DNA of 64,000 nucleotides from Bacteroidetes bacterium UBA6183 (GTDB lineage: Bacteria > Bacteroidota > Bacteroidia > UKL13-3): the NCBI GenBank assembly GCA_002422865.1, contig DITN01000100.1:10987-74986 (forward strand). Reading direction: 5' to 3'. Below are positions 32,079 through 42,015 of this stretch, piece by piece (the first letter of the stretch is position 1; every line of letters starts with the position of its first letter). The notes below the pieces were generated by a model. The model was given only the letters and a program-made list of their open reading frames with translations. It was not told where the DNA came from and did no database searches. The translations under genes and the position numbers were made by a program.

Positions 32079-35000
32079 TTAATTAGCTTTAGTTAATTGA
32101 ACTTTTATAAGGTGTTCGTCAACCTCTATTTCTGCCGAAAGCCCTGCTGTTGCTACAATCTCAAGCTTATCAGCTAAAATTTCCGTGCAAATATATGTTT
32201 TATAAGCATTTATCGCATCGTTTATATAATCGTGCGATTGCAATTGAACATTAATTTTATCAGTTACCTCTAAGCTGGTTTCTTTACGTAAGGCTTGTAG
32301 TTTGCTAACTACCTCACGAGCAATGCCTTCCAATTTAAGTTCAGGACTTATTTCCACATCTAAGGCCACCGTAACTTTACCTTCATTGGCTACTTTGTAC
32401 CCTGTAATATCTTTCGACATGATTTCCACATCGGTAATTTCCAAGGTCATTTTTTCGCCATCAACCACTATAACATAACTGCTATTTTGCTCTAATTCGG
32501 CAATTTGTTCTGTTTTCATGGCTAAAATAGCATCGCCAACAGCTTTCATTTTGGCACCTACTTTTTTACCCAATACCCTAAAGTTTGGTTTGATAGATTT
32601 TTCAATCTCTTCTATAAACTCCAGTTGTTTTACGTTTACTTCAGAAAGTATCAAATCTTGCACATGTATAATTTCGTCTTTTATACGTGTATCAACCATT
32701 GGTATTAATATTTTTTGAAGTGGCTGACGAACTTTAATGTTTTCTTTTTTACGAATAGATAACACCAATGAAGATATTTTTTGTGCATACTCCATTTGTT
32801 CTTCTAAGCGCAGGTCAATTACTTTTTCATCAGCGTTAACTAAATCAGTTAAATGCACCGACTCGCTTTTGCCATTTAAGTTTTTGTATACCCAATCGCT
32901 AAAGAATGGTGCAAACGAACTGCTTAACTGTGATACCGTAATTAAACATTGGTATAAAGTTTCGTAAGCTGCTTTTTTATCGGCATTCATTTCGCCTTTC
33001 CAGAAACGTCTGCGGCTTAAACGAATAAACCAGTTACTGAAATGGTCGCTAGTAAATTCTTCAATGGCACGAACAGCCGGTGTGGCATCGTAATCGTCCA
33101 TGCGCTCACGAACCAATTTAACCAAACTGTTTAGTTTACTCATGATCCAACGATCCAATTCGGTGCGTTCGCTTATTGGTGTTACGTTGTTTTCGTCAAA
33201 CTCAAACCCATCAATATTGGCGTAAATAGCAAAGAAAGAATAAGTGTTGTATAAGGTTCCAAAAAACTTACGTTGACTTTCCGCTACACCTTCCAAATCA
33301 AATTTTAGGTTGTCCCAAGGGTCGCTATTGCCCAACATGTACCAACGCGTGGCATCCGCACCGTATTTGGCAATTGTAGTAAACGGATCAACAATGTTGC
33401 CCAAACGTTTACTCATTTTTACGCCATTTTTATCCAAAACCAATCCGTTGGCAATTACATTTTTAAAGGCAATGCCCGGGTTATTGTTTTGTTGGTTGAT
33501 GGCTTTAATTTCATCACTGCACTCATTTAATAAAACGGCCAAAGCATGTAAGGTAAAGAACCACCCACGGGTTTGATCTACTCCTTCGGCAATAAAATCA
33601 GCCGGGTAGTTTTCGTTTAACGGAATTTCTTTATTAAAAGGAAAATTCCATTGCGCATATGGCATAGCTCCGCTATCAAACCAAACATCAATTAAATCGG
33701 CTTCGCGGAACATTTTTTCACCCTTACTCGAAACCAACACCACATCATCCACGTATGGTTTGTGCAAGTCTTTCATTTCAAAGTCTTGCGGAATAAATCC
33801 TGCGGTTTTTGCTTTGGTTATTTCTTCGTGCAACTCGGCATTAGAGCCAATACATTTTTCTTCGCTGCCATCTTCAGTTCTCCAAATTGGTAGTGGAGTT
33901 CCCCAATAACGCGAGCGTGATAAATTCCAATCTACCAAGTTCTCTAACCAGTTGCCAAAACGCCCGGTTCCGGTGTGTTCCGGTTTCCAATTAATTTTCT
34001 GGTTGGCCTCAACCAACTTGTCTTTGTATGCAGTAGTTTTAATAAACCAACTCTCTAACGGATAATATAAAATAGGTTTATCGGTACGCCAACAATGTGG
34101 GTAAGGATGCTCGTATTTTTCTTTCTTAAACAATTTACCTTCGGTTTGTAGCTTAAGAATGATGCGCTCATCTACACTTAGGTAATTTAATTTAGAGGTA
34201 TCTTTTATTACCCCACTTAACTTTTCTTTTTGTATGGTTAACGATGCTTCTTTTTCAGCATCGGTTAAGTAGGCTTCCTTTACGTACTCTTCGCCAAATA
34301 AAAATTGTCCGTCTTGCACCTCAGGTAAAAATTTACCACGCTTATCCACCAACGTTAAACTGCCAATGCCGTTTTGTTTGGCCACCCTAAAGTCGTCTGC
34401 ACCAAAACTTGGCGCAATATGTACGATACCTGTACCATCTTCGGTGGTTACAAAATCTCCGGTTATTACTTTAAACGCATCACCATTTTCTACTTTGGCA
34501 AAAGGCAACAATTGCTCGTAACGTATGCCGGCTAAATCGGCACCTTTAATTTCTTTTACTACTTCAAATGGAATGTTTTTATCACCTGCTTTGTAATCAC
34601 CTAATTTTAACTCCGCATTTTCTGCTTTAAAATGTTTGCCCAATAAATCTTTTGCCAACACAACTGTGCATGGATGGTGTGTATTGGGGTTGAACGTTTT
34701 TACAAGTGCATAATCAATTTTAGCACCAACGGCTAATGCGGTGTTTGATGGTAAAGTCCATGGAGTGGTGGTCCAAGCCAAAAAATACACATCACCTTCA
34801 AATGGAGCGTGAATGGCTTTAAACATGGCCACAGCCGTGTTGTCTTTTACATCTTTATACGTGCCCGGCTGGTTTAGCTCGTGAGAGCTTAATCCGGTTC
34901 CTGCCGCAGGAGAGTACGGTTGAATGGTGTACCCTTTATACAATAAACCTTTATTGTACAATTGTTTTAAAATCCACCAAAGCGATTCAATATAGTTGTT

Positions 35001-35459
35001 GTCGTAGGTTACATATGGGTCGTTTAAGTTAACCCAATAGCCCATGCGTGTGGTTAAGTTGTTCCACACATCGGTGTATTTCATTACATCCTTTTTGCAG
35101 GCTTCGTTGTATTCGGCTACGGATATTTTTTTACCAATATCTTCTTTGGTAATGCCTAATGTTTTTTCTACTTGTAACTCGACAGGCAAACCGTGTGTAT
35201 CCCAACCGGCCTTACGTTTTACCTGAAATCCTTTTAAGGTATTGTAGCGGCAAAAAATATCTTTAACCGTACGGCTCATTACGTGGTGAATACCCGGCAT
35301 ACCATTAGCACTTGGCGGACCTTCGTAAAACACGAAAGATTTTGCCCCTGCACGGTTGCTCACACTTTTTTCAAAAATGTTATGCGCTTGCCAAAACTTA
35401 AGTATTTCCTCTTCAAAAGCCGGAAAGTCAAGTTTTTTATATTCGTTGTACTTACTCAT
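32079..35459 (-). CDS. ileS: Isoleucyl-tRNA synthetase
   Basis: 1126 residues, a long IleRS of the type usual in Bacteroidota. The ATP-site signature is ANGMPGIHHV (residues 51-60, HxGH degenerate), and the second signature is KMSKR at 681-685. The editing domain holds YLAWTTTPWTLPSNTALAVG, and WFDSGAMPYAQW and TRGWFFTLHAL are in the catalytic core. A C-terminal anticodon-binding and DUF5915-like extension follows. KMSKR in place of KMSKS and the GIHH variant are features of the eukaryote-like, often mupirocin-tolerant IleRS group. It heads an operon with the DksA/H1-like gene. Confidence 0.97.
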   Translation of the reverse strand: MSKYNEYKKLDFPAFEEEILKFWQAHNIFEKSVSNRAGAKSFVFYEGPPSANGMPGIHHVMSRTVKDIFCRYNTLKGFQVKRKAGWDTHGLPVELQVEKTLGITKEDIGKKISVAEYNEACKKDVMKYTDVWNNLTTRMGYWVNLNDPYVTYDNNYIESLWWILKQLYNKGLLYKGYTIQPYSPAAGTGLSSHELNQPGTYKDVKDNTAVAMFKAIHAPFEGDVYFLAWTTTPWTLPSNTALAVGAKIDYALVKTFNPNTHHPCTVVLAKDLLGKHFKAENAELKLGDYKAGDKNIPFEVVKEIKGADLAGIRYEQLLPFAKVENGDAFKVITGDFVTTEDGTGIVHIAPSFGADDFRVAKQNGIGSLTLVDKRGKFLPEVQDGQFLFGEEYVKEAYLTDAEKEASLTIQKEKLSGVIKDTSKLNYLSVDERIILKLQTEGKLFKKEKYEHPYPHCWRTDKPILYYPLESWFIKTTAYKDKLVEANQKINWKPEHTGTGRFGNWLENLVDWNLSRSRYWGTPLPIWRTEDGSEEKCIGSNAELHEEITKAKTAGFIPQDFEMKDLHKPYVDDVVLVSSKGEKMFREADLIDVWFDSGAMPYAQWNFPFNKEIPLNENYPADFIAEGVDQTRGWFFTLHALAVLLNECSDEIKAINQQNNNPGIAFKNVIANGLVLDKNGVKMSKRLGNIVDPFTTIAKYGADATRWYMLGNSDPWDNLKFDLEGVAESQRKFFGTLYNTYSFFAIYANIDGFEFDENNVTPISERTELDRWIMSKLNSLVKLVRERMDDYDATPAVRAIEEFTSDHFSNWFIRLSRRRFWKGEMNADKKAAYETLYQCLITVSQLSSSFAPFFSDWVYKNLNGKSESVHLTDLVNADEKVIDLRLEEQMEYAQKISSLVLSIRKKENIKVRQPLQKILIPMVDTRIKDEIIHVQDLILSEVNVKQLEFIEEIEKSIKPNFRVLGKKVGAKMKAVGDAILAMKTEQIAELEQNSSYVIVVDGEKMTLEITDVEIMSKDITGYKVANEGKVTVALDVEISPELKLEGIAREVVSKLQALRKETSLEVTDKINVQLQSHDYINDAINAYKTYICTEILADKLEIVATAGLSAEIEVDEHLIKVQLTKAN

Positions 35460-36106
35460 TTGTAGTTGTGTTTTTGGGTTGAATTATGGATTTGACGGTA
35501 TTGTCTATCAATTACTCAGCCTAAATAAAAGTGTGCGAAAATAGGATTTAGCAGCTATAAATGAAAGAAGCCATTTGATATTAGCAGCAAGTACTGATTT
35601 TACTACCCCAAACGGCAAAAAAATAAGCCACCAGAATGAGTATTGGCAGCTTAGATTAAATAATTTTTTACCAGTAATTTTATGATTGCTGTGTAATCTG
35701 GAGTTTTAGGGTATTTCCGGTTTTGACCATAATGAGTGTTTTCCATATTAAAATCCCCATAGCATAAAAACCACTTTCCTTTTGGGTTGGCACCCAAACC
35801 GCCTTCACTTTTTTCTTGATAAAAAAGTAAACAAAAAATCAAGGCTTACGACAATTTTACAACAATCTACTGAGTCCATTTTTTCCGCGCAATCCAAGCC
35901 ACTACGTTTCGGGATTGCTTGCAATGGCCAACGCACAAATGCACTCATTGATTGTTAAGTAAAATTCTCGTAGGCCAATAGAATCCTTCATACGTTATCT
36001 AATGTAAGAGCGTCTCTTCGTTAATAACTTTAGGTTTTTTTAACAAACTGGTATGTTTGCGTATGTACGTTTAAATAATTTGTAATAGAATTATGGTTTA
36101 ATGAAT
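35460..36106. other. Gene-free spacer of 647 bp with several hairpins
   Basis: No convincing gene. Structures seen: TTTGGGT-TGGC-ACCCAAA (35781-35798, perfect 7-bp stem), CTTGAT...ATCAAG flanking an A-rich centre (35815-35843), GCAATCC...GGATTGC (35889-35918) and ATTGC-TT-GCAAT (35914-35925). A 63-codon minus ORF at 35651-35842 overlaps these but has no start context or family look. The CTTGAT/ATCAAG element with poly-A resembles repeat debris seen between Bacteroidota genes, possibly an old mobile-element remnant. Confidence 0.5.
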
Positions 36107-37036
36107 TCAGCGTTTAATTATCTTATAGGTTTGAGTTTGACCTTGGCTAATCACGCGGCAGTAATACAGTCCCGGTATAAGTTGGGTTAAGTTTAGGTTT
36201 TGTTTTTCGTTGAAAGGTTCAATTGAAAACGTACTAACTGTTTTCCCCAACTGATTTAAAATTAATAGAGAACCTTCTTTTAACGGTTGTTTGAAATTAA
36301 GTTCCAACACATCGTAAAAAGGGTTGGGGGATATTGAGGTAATAGTTTGCTCGGAAACTTCTGTAACAGTAACCCAACCCATTGATGTATCGCAAGGATA
36401 ATCGGTTAGTTTTAGGTTGATGTATTCATTTTCAAAACACCTCAAAGGACTATTAAAATCTATATCAGTGTATTTTTGAAATACAGGCATATGAGTCTCT
36501 AAATTACCAATCGTTTCAATAATCTTACCTGAAAATCGCCAATGAAATCTTGGAGCCCACGGAACATCTTCTCCAGTCTTTGAGATTTCTTTATAGTACA
36601 TTGTTTTATAGGCAATCCCCATAATGGTATCGATACCAACAGAATCAATAACCGACCATGCTCCCGAATCCAACGCACCCTGAAAACCGCGATTATCTAT
36701 ACCTAGGGTAAATACTGTATCTCCAATACTTTTGTTAAAATCATACAACACATAAAACTGCCCTTTAACCACAACATACTGAATATTGGCGGTTGTATCG
36801 TCATAAACAATCATGTTGTTACGGGGATAGGCAATCCATTGTTGACTTTCTTTATCTTTATATCGTGCGGCCAATTTTACGCATAACTTATTATCAATTA
36901 GCGTGTCTTTTTCTTTGCTTATTTCTAAAGCATTTCCTAAATCACGATACCACTTGGCTTGTGGTGTAAACCATTTTTGTGCACCAACTTCTGTTATAGA
37001 AAGCAGTAGTATTGTAGCAAGAATAATATTTTTCAT
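36107..37036 (-). CDS. Secreted protein with T9SS C-terminal sorting domain
   Basis: 309 residues. Signal peptide ending about residue 19 (ITEVGAQ). The central 210 residues have no domain I recognise; they are beta-rich with Trp and Tyr clusters (KWYRDLGNALE, FHWRFSGKIIETIG). The last 75 or so residues form a type A CTD: ISPNPFYDVLELNF, ILNQLGKTVSTF, LIPGLYYCRVI, YKIIKR. The protein should therefore be exported by the T9SS and anchored by PorU/PorV. Monocistronic: a TAACTTTG -7 box lies 14 bp upstream of its start codon. Confidence 0.82.
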   Translation of the reverse strand: MKNIILATILLLSITEVGAQKWFTPQAKWYRDLGNALEISKEKDTLIDNKLCVKLAARYKDKESQQWIAYPRNNMIVYDDTTANIQYVVVKGQFYVLYDFNKSIGDTVFTLGIDNRGFQGALDSGAWSVIDSVGIDTIMGIAYKTMYYKEISKTGEDVPWAPRFHWRFSGKIIETIGNLETHMPVFQKYTDIDFNSPLRCFENEYINLKLTDYPCDTSMGWVTVTEVSEQTITSISPNPFYDVLELNFKQPLKEGSLLILNQLGKTVSTFSIEPFNEKQNLNLTQLIPGLYYCRVISQGQTQTYKIIKR

Positions 37037-37050
37037 AGATGTTGTTTAAG

Positions 37051-37058
37051 CAAAGTTA
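37051..37058 (-). promoter_or_regulatory. -7 box before the 309-residue CTD protein gene
   Basis: TAACTTTG on the minus strand, 14 bp ahead of the start codon. Fits TAnnTTTG; no -33 TTG at the usual spacing. Confidence 0.4.
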
Positions 37059-37134
37059 AACGCCACAAAAGTTAGTTCCTACTTAATTAAAGTTAATTAT
37101 TGTCGAAGATTAGAGGTTTGTTTGTTGTAAAATA

Positions 37135-37167
37135 AAATAGGCTGCCTTTAATTTAGGCAGCCTATTT
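37135..37167. terminator. Strong terminator after the MMPL transporter gene
   Basis: Perfect 13-bp stem AAATAGGCTGCCT/AGGCAGCCTATTT with a 7-nt loop, the strongest hairpin in the window; placed after the minus-strand transporter stop and followed by T-rich sequence on that strand. Confidence 0.85.
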
Positions 37168-37175
37168 GTTGTATT

Positions 37176-39542
37176 TTACTCATCATCATTATCGGTTGGC
37201 TCTGGTTCGAGTTCAACCAAGGTGCGGCTAAATTCTTCTTTGTTGTTAATCGATTTTTCGAGTGATAATAACAAGGATGGCAGTAGCAATAAATTCATAA
37301 ACATACCAAACAACAAGGCCAATGAGGTTAAAATACCCAAGGCAATGGTTCCACCAAAATCGCTGGCTGCAAATATGATGAAGCCCGCAAACAAGGCCAC
37401 TGCCGTATATATGATACTTGGTCCGGCCTCCTGCAAACTTTCCGGTATGGCTTGTTTCATATCCCAGTTGTGTTTTTTAAGCGAGTTGCGGTACTTGGCC
37501 AAATAGTGAATGGTAAAATCAACCACAATACCATAAGCTACCGAAAATATAATGATGGTGGATGGTTTAAGTCTGATATCAAAAAAGCCCATGATGCCCA
37601 ATGTCATTAACAAAGGAACGATGTTGGGGATTAACGATATCAGTACCATTTTCCAACTGAAAAATAAGAAGGCCATCATGATAGAGATGATGATAAGTGC
37701 CGAAAACACACTTTGTAAAAGGTTTTCAACCAAATAATCGTTACCTTTTAAAAAGATTAAGCTGGTACCTGTAAGTTTAACATCGTATTTGTCTTTAGGA
37801 AAAATTTCGTCAACAATGGTTTGTACTTTTTGGTTCAGTGTTTTTAGTTCAACAGATCCAATATCGGCCATCTGTATGCTAATACGTGCTACTTGATAGT
37901 TGCTGTCTACCATACTTTTCATCAAACCACCACTTACTTCGCCACCTCTTGGCACATAACTAAGCAGTTCACTGATGTCTAAAGCATTTGGTATAATGTA
38001 ATATCTTTCATCTCCATCATGATAACCTTGGTTGGCAAACTTTAAAAAATCAACCATAGAAACGGCTTTACTAAATTCGGGAAACTCAGCCAATTCTTTT
38101 TGTAGGCGGTTCATTTTTTGAAGCGTAGAAAAATCTTTTACTCCGTTTTTGCGCTTGGTATCAATCCTGATTTCAAAAGGTAAAACACCTTTTAGTTCTT
38201 TTTCAAAAAACTTTAAATCGGTATAAACTTTGTCTTTTTGTGGCAGGTCATCAACCACATAACCCAATGTACGCACTTGCATACTGCCATATACAGAGAT
38301 GATACAAACAGCAATGGTAACCGCATAAATGGTTTTACGTTTTTCGTAAACCCATGTATTACACAAACTCATTACTTTGTTTAAACGTTTGCTGTCTAAA
38401 TGTTTGGTGTGGTTATATTTTGGTGGTGGTAAGTAGCTGTAAACAATGGGAATAAACACCAGTGATATTACATAAATAAGCATGATGTTGATGCCCGATA
38501 CCACCGAGAATTGATCGAGAATAGCACTGCCTGAAAAACTGAATACACAAAAACCTACGGCTGTAGTTACGTTGGTTAAAAATAGCGGTAGTCCGTTTTT
38601 TGATATCAGGCGAATAATGGCCAGCATTTTATTGCCATGTGCCCTAAATTCTTGATGATAAACATTCAGTAAATAAATACAATTTTGTATGCCAATAATT
38701 ACCATTAACGGTGGAATAATACCGGTTAATAAAGTAATTTTATACCCCAACATATCTATACTGCCAAGGGTAATTACCACACCAACAATTACAACTATTA
38801 ACGAGAAAATTACTGCAGATATAAAACGGAAGAAAATAAATATGAATAAAGCAGTAACCAGTATAGATAAGTAGGTAAATATTTTAATTTCATCAGCTAC
38901 CTTACTGGCATAAACCGTGCGCACATAAGGCAAGCCGCTGTAATGAATTTCAATGCCATGTTTTTCGCCAAAAACTTTGCAGAGTGCTTCAATTTCTGCT
39001 ACTAAACCTATGCGCTCTTTGCTGTCTAATTTTTGTTTGTTTAGGGTAATCGCCAATAAGGCCACATCACCTTTCTCGTTGTACAACAAACCTTTGTATA
39101 GGGGTAACGATGCAATTACTTTTTTAACAGAATCCATTTCGGCCTGCGTGTGCAAGTAACCTGTTACTATGGGTTTAAGCTCTAACTTATGCAAACTATC
39201 GTTGCGGTATGGCATGTATAAGTTGGTAACTGATAATACTTTTTCAACCCCAACCGTTTCTGCTATTTTATTGTTCAGTTCAATAAGGTCGTTAAAAAAG
39301 TCTTTTTCGTATAACTTATCCGATTGTATACCAACAGCTAAAATATTGCCGTCCTCGCCAAAGGTTTGTTTAAACTTTACATATTCAATAAAGTCGGGGT
39401 CGTTATCCGGAACAACCTTAGCAAAATCGTAAGTAAGTTGCACCCTGGTAGCGAAGTACCCAAAAACCAAAGTAACCACTCCAAGTGCTACTAAAAACCA
39501 AAAGCGGTTGCGTATAACGTATGTTCCTAATTTTTGCCACAT
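37176..39542 (-). CDS. MMPL/RND-family exporter with sterol-sensing-like domains
   Basis: 788 residues. Two repeats, each with one helix, a large periplasmic domain and five further helices: first helix at about 14-32 (FWFLVALGVVTLVFGYF), membrane block at about 220-370, a second single helix near 400, second block at about 615-770. Conserved intramembrane GIIPPLMVIIGIQNCIYLLN and VAYGIVVDFTIHYLAKY carry the charged residues expected for proton coupling. Half the length of AcrB, so in the MMPL/HpnN-like class that moves lipids or hydrophobic molecules. The acidic tail ends EPEPTDNDDE. No periplasmic adaptor or TolC gene is adjacent. Substrate unknown. Confidence 0.88.
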   Translation of the reverse strand: MWQKLGTYVIRNRFWFLVALGVVTLVFGYFATRVQLTYDFAKVVPDNDPDFIEYVKFKQTFGEDGNILAVGIQSDKLYEKDFFNDLIELNNKIAETVGVEKVLSVTNLYMPYRNDSLHKLELKPIVTGYLHTQAEMDSVKKVIASLPLYKGLLYNEKGDVALLAITLNKQKLDSKERIGLVAEIEALCKVFGEKHGIEIHYSGLPYVRTVYASKVADEIKIFTYLSILVTALFIFIFFRFISAVIFSLIVVIVGVVITLGSIDMLGYKITLLTGIIPPLMVIIGIQNCIYLLNVYHQEFRAHGNKMLAIIRLISKNGLPLFLTNVTTAVGFCVFSFSGSAILDQFSVVSGINIMLIYVISLVFIPIVYSYLPPPKYNHTKHLDSKRLNKVMSLCNTWVYEKRKTIYAVTIAVCIISVYGSMQVRTLGYVVDDLPQKDKVYTDLKFFEKELKGVLPFEIRIDTKRKNGVKDFSTLQKMNRLQKELAEFPEFSKAVSMVDFLKFANQGYHDGDERYYIIPNALDISELLSYVPRGGEVSGGLMKSMVDSNYQVARISIQMADIGSVELKTLNQKVQTIVDEIFPKDKYDVKLTGTSLIFLKGNDYLVENLLQSVFSALIIISIMMAFLFFSWKMVLISLIPNIVPLLMTLGIMGFFDIRLKPSTIIIFSVAYGIVVDFTIHYLAKYRNSLKKHNWDMKQAIPESLQEAGPSIIYTAVALFAGFIIFAASDFGGTIALGILTSLALLFGMFMNLLLLPSLLLSLEKSINNKEEFSRTLVELEPEPTDNDDE

Positions 39543-39630
39543 AATAAAGTGGGCGAATTTAGCGAAATAAAACGAGGCTTAGGTTAAATTTATGTTTAGG
39601 TGGGGTATAACATTTTTGAGGTAAATGCGT

Positions 39631-39638
39631 TACGTTTG
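39631..39638 (+). promoter_or_regulatory. -7 promoter box of porZ
   Basis: TACGTTTG, 16 bp upstream of the porZ ATG at 39655, fits TAnnTTTG; the only TTG lies 12 bp upstream, shorter than usual. Confidence 0.45.
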
Positions 39639-39654
39639 AGGTTCATTTTATTTG

Positions 39655-41979
39655 ATGGCAAACATGCGTTACATAGCTATATTACTGATGTTTATCTTTT
39701 CTGTGGTTGAATTGTCGGCACAGTATAGTGTACCTAAAGTAGGTAATTGGAGGGTGCATTTACCTTATCAAAACAACAATACGGTGACCCAAAATGGCAG
39801 TATTATTTATGCAGGTTCGTCTAGTGGTGTGTTTAGTTTTGATGTGGAAGACAATTCGTTAGAAGTGATGAGTAAAGTTACCGGATTGTCTGATGTAGAG
39901 GTAAGTAAACTTGAGTTTGATAACAGCACCCAAACATTAATTGTGGTTTATAACAATACCAACATTGATTTATTAACTAATGGTATAGTAACAAATATCC
40001 CTGATTTATTAAGAAAGACCATTATTGGCGATAAGAAGGTAAATGATGTAACTGTTGTTGATGGTATTGCTTATTTGGCTTGTTCGTTTGGTATTGTAAA
40101 AATTGATTTGGCACGAAAACAAATTATTGATTCGTATCAAAATATTGGACAAGGGGGGAGTAATTTGCCCGTTAATGATATTGCTGTGTACAACGGTAGT
40201 TTATATGCCAGCTCAAACAAAGGACTGTACAGGGCATCTCTAAGCAGCGGTAACCTAAGTGATTTTAATTTTTGGACAGAGATAAGAACAGATACTTGTA
40301 ATCACTTATTATCGGCAGGTAATTATTTGTTTATTACAACCGCAAAATCGGTTAATTTAGTTAGGCGTTATGATGGCGTTATGTGGGATACATTGCCCGG
40401 TGCATCAGGGGAATTAACGAAAAACTTGCGCATCAGTGCACAAAAATTAATGTGCATACAAGAGCGTAGAGTTATTACTTATGATGCCCAGTTTGTTCCA
40501 ACACTTTTTAGTATTGCAGGTGCATTTGATGGGGTAATTAATGCAGAAGGAATATACAGTTTAGCGATTGTTGAGCAGGGGTTGGTGTTGTTTGAACCCA
40601 ATGGCAACAGGTATTTGGCTCCGGCTGGAGCTTGGGGTAATACAGCCTTAAAATTCTCCTACTCATCAACCCGAAAACAACTTTTTGTGGCAGGGGGTAT
40701 GGTTGATGGCGTGGGCACTGCTACAGGCTTACGTAGCACAGGTAATAACAATAAATACTATGTATTTGATGGAAATATGTGGTACAATTCAGCGGTTATT
40801 AATAATCCGTTTGTAAATAAGTGCCGCGATTTTATGGATGTGTTTTGTGATGAGAAAACAAATAAAACGTACCTCACCAGTTTTGGATTTGGTTTATTAG
40901 AGGTAAATAATTTAACACCTACTTTATTATATGATACCAGCAATAGTGCTATCGGTTTTTTTGTAACGGAGTTTCCTTCGTTTAGACCTGTATATGCATC
41001 AGGAACCACGATAGATAATACAGGCAATGTTTGGGTTACCAGTTATGGTGCCGCAAAACCATTAGCCGTAAAAACACCTTCAAACCAATGGTACTCTTTT
41101 GCTTTTAACGGTGGCAATGCCAATGTAAGTTATATGGTATGTGATAATAATTTCCCGCGTAACAATAAATGGATTATTAATAACCGTGGTGGAGGTTTAT
41201 ACGTATACAATGAAGGTGCAAACATATCTTCAGATGCTGATGATAGGTTCAGGATATTAGGCAAAGAAAAAGGGAACGGATTATTACCGAGCACCAATGT
41301 GTTGAGCATGGCTTTAGATAAAAATGGTGAAATGTGGGTTGGTACTGATAATGGTTTATGTATTATCAGTGATCCAACGGCAGTGTTCAGTAATTCATCA
41401 ACCCGTAGTTTTGATGCCCGACAATTGGTAATTAATACCGGAAGTTTTAACAGTATAATTTTAGGTACTGATGCCATTTTATGTATTAAGGTTGATGGTG
41501 CAAATCGTAAGTGGATTGGAACACGTAATGGTGTTTGGCTGTTAAGTGAAGATGGTTACACTGTTATCAGGAATTTTACTACAGATAATAGCCCATTATT
41601 ATCTAATGTGGTGTACGACATTGGCATTTTTGAAGAAACCGGTGAGGTGTTTTTTGCTACCGAAAAAGGAATTATTAGTTATGCCGGAGATGCCACCAAG
41701 GCTGATGTAACGCATGGTAAAGTGGTGGTGTATCCTAATCCGGTAAGGCCCGAGTATACAGGCGAAATTGCTATACGCGGCTTGGCCGAAAATACCAATG
41801 TAAAAATAACCGACATAGCCGGAAATTTGGTTTATGAAACCAAAGCCAATGGTGGCATGGCAACTTGGAATGGTAGAAACTTTTCGGGTAAACGTGCAGC
41901 TACAGGCGTTTATTTAATATACAGCAGCAACGAAGATGCTACCGAAACTTATGTTACCAAGTTATTGTTTGTAAACTAA
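39655..41979 (+). CDS. porZ: T9SS attachment-complex protein PorZ (beta-propeller with CTD)
   Basis: 774 residues, nearly the same as P. gingivalis PorZ (776). Signal peptide ends about residue 24 (VVELSAQ). The mature start GNWRVHLPYQNNNTVTQNG and following GVFSFDVEDNSLEVMSKVTGL fit the PorZ N-terminal pattern. Two seven-bladed propellers are suggested by repeats of the type LYASSNKGLY, MWVGTDNGLCII, KWIGTRNGVWLL, and the last 85 residues (YPNPVRPEYTGEIAI to VTKLLFVN) form a CTD. PorZ hands the anchor molecule to PorU. An ATG three codons later (39664) is equally possible as start. recO follows at 36 bp. Confidence 0.85.
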   Translation: MANMRYIAILLMFIFSVVELSAQYSVPKVGNWRVHLPYQNNNTVTQNGSIIYAGSSSGVFSFDVEDNSLEVMSKVTGLSDVEVSKLEFDNSTQTLIVVYNNTNIDLLTNGIVTNIPDLLRKTIIGDKKVNDVTVVDGIAYLACSFGIVKIDLARKQIIDSYQNIGQGGSNLPVNDIAVYNGSLYASSNKGLYRASLSSGNLSDFNFWTEIRTDTCNHLLSAGNYLFITTAKSVNLVRRYDGVMWDTLPGASGELTKNLRISAQKLMCIQERRVITYDAQFVPTLFSIAGAFDGVINAEGIYSLAIVEQGLVLFEPNGNRYLAPAGAWGNTALKFSYSSTRKQLFVAGGMVDGVGTATGLRSTGNNNKYYVFDGNMWYNSAVINNPFVNKCRDFMDVFCDEKTNKTYLTSFGFGLLEVNNLTPTLLYDTSNSAIGFFVTEFPSFRPVYASGTTIDNTGNVWVTSYGAAKPLAVKTPSNQWYSFAFNGGNANVSYMVCDNNFPRNNKWIINNRGGGLYVYNEGANISSDADDRFRILGKEKGNGLLPSTNVLSMALDKNGEMWVGTDNGLCIISDPTAVFSNSSTRSFDARQLVINTGSFNSIILGTDAILCIKVDGANRKWIGTRNGVWLLSEDGYTVIRNFTTDNSPLLSNVVYDIGIFEETGEVFFATEKGIISYAGDATKADVTHGKVVVYPNPVRPEYTGEIAIRGLAENTNVKITDIAGNLVYETKANGGMATWNGRNFSGKRAATGVYLIYSSNEDATETYVTKLLFVN

Positions 41980-42015
41980 TATTCCCATCAAACAAAAAAC
42001 GGTTATTGTTGCAGC

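Noticed and set aside
31248..32096. Long plus-strand ORFs (282 and 246 codons) opposite the DksA/H1-like gene
   Set aside because: They are mirror images of the 42-bp repeat; the translations are repetitive Phe/Ser/Arg or Gly/Ala/Thr strings with no start context.
35651..35842. 63-codon minus-strand ORF in the spacer after ileS
   Set aside because: Covers two hairpins, has no promoter and no family resemblance; more likely chance or debris.
37222..39432. Plus-strand ORFs opposite the MMPL transporter
   Set aside because: Low-complexity shadows of transmembrane segments.
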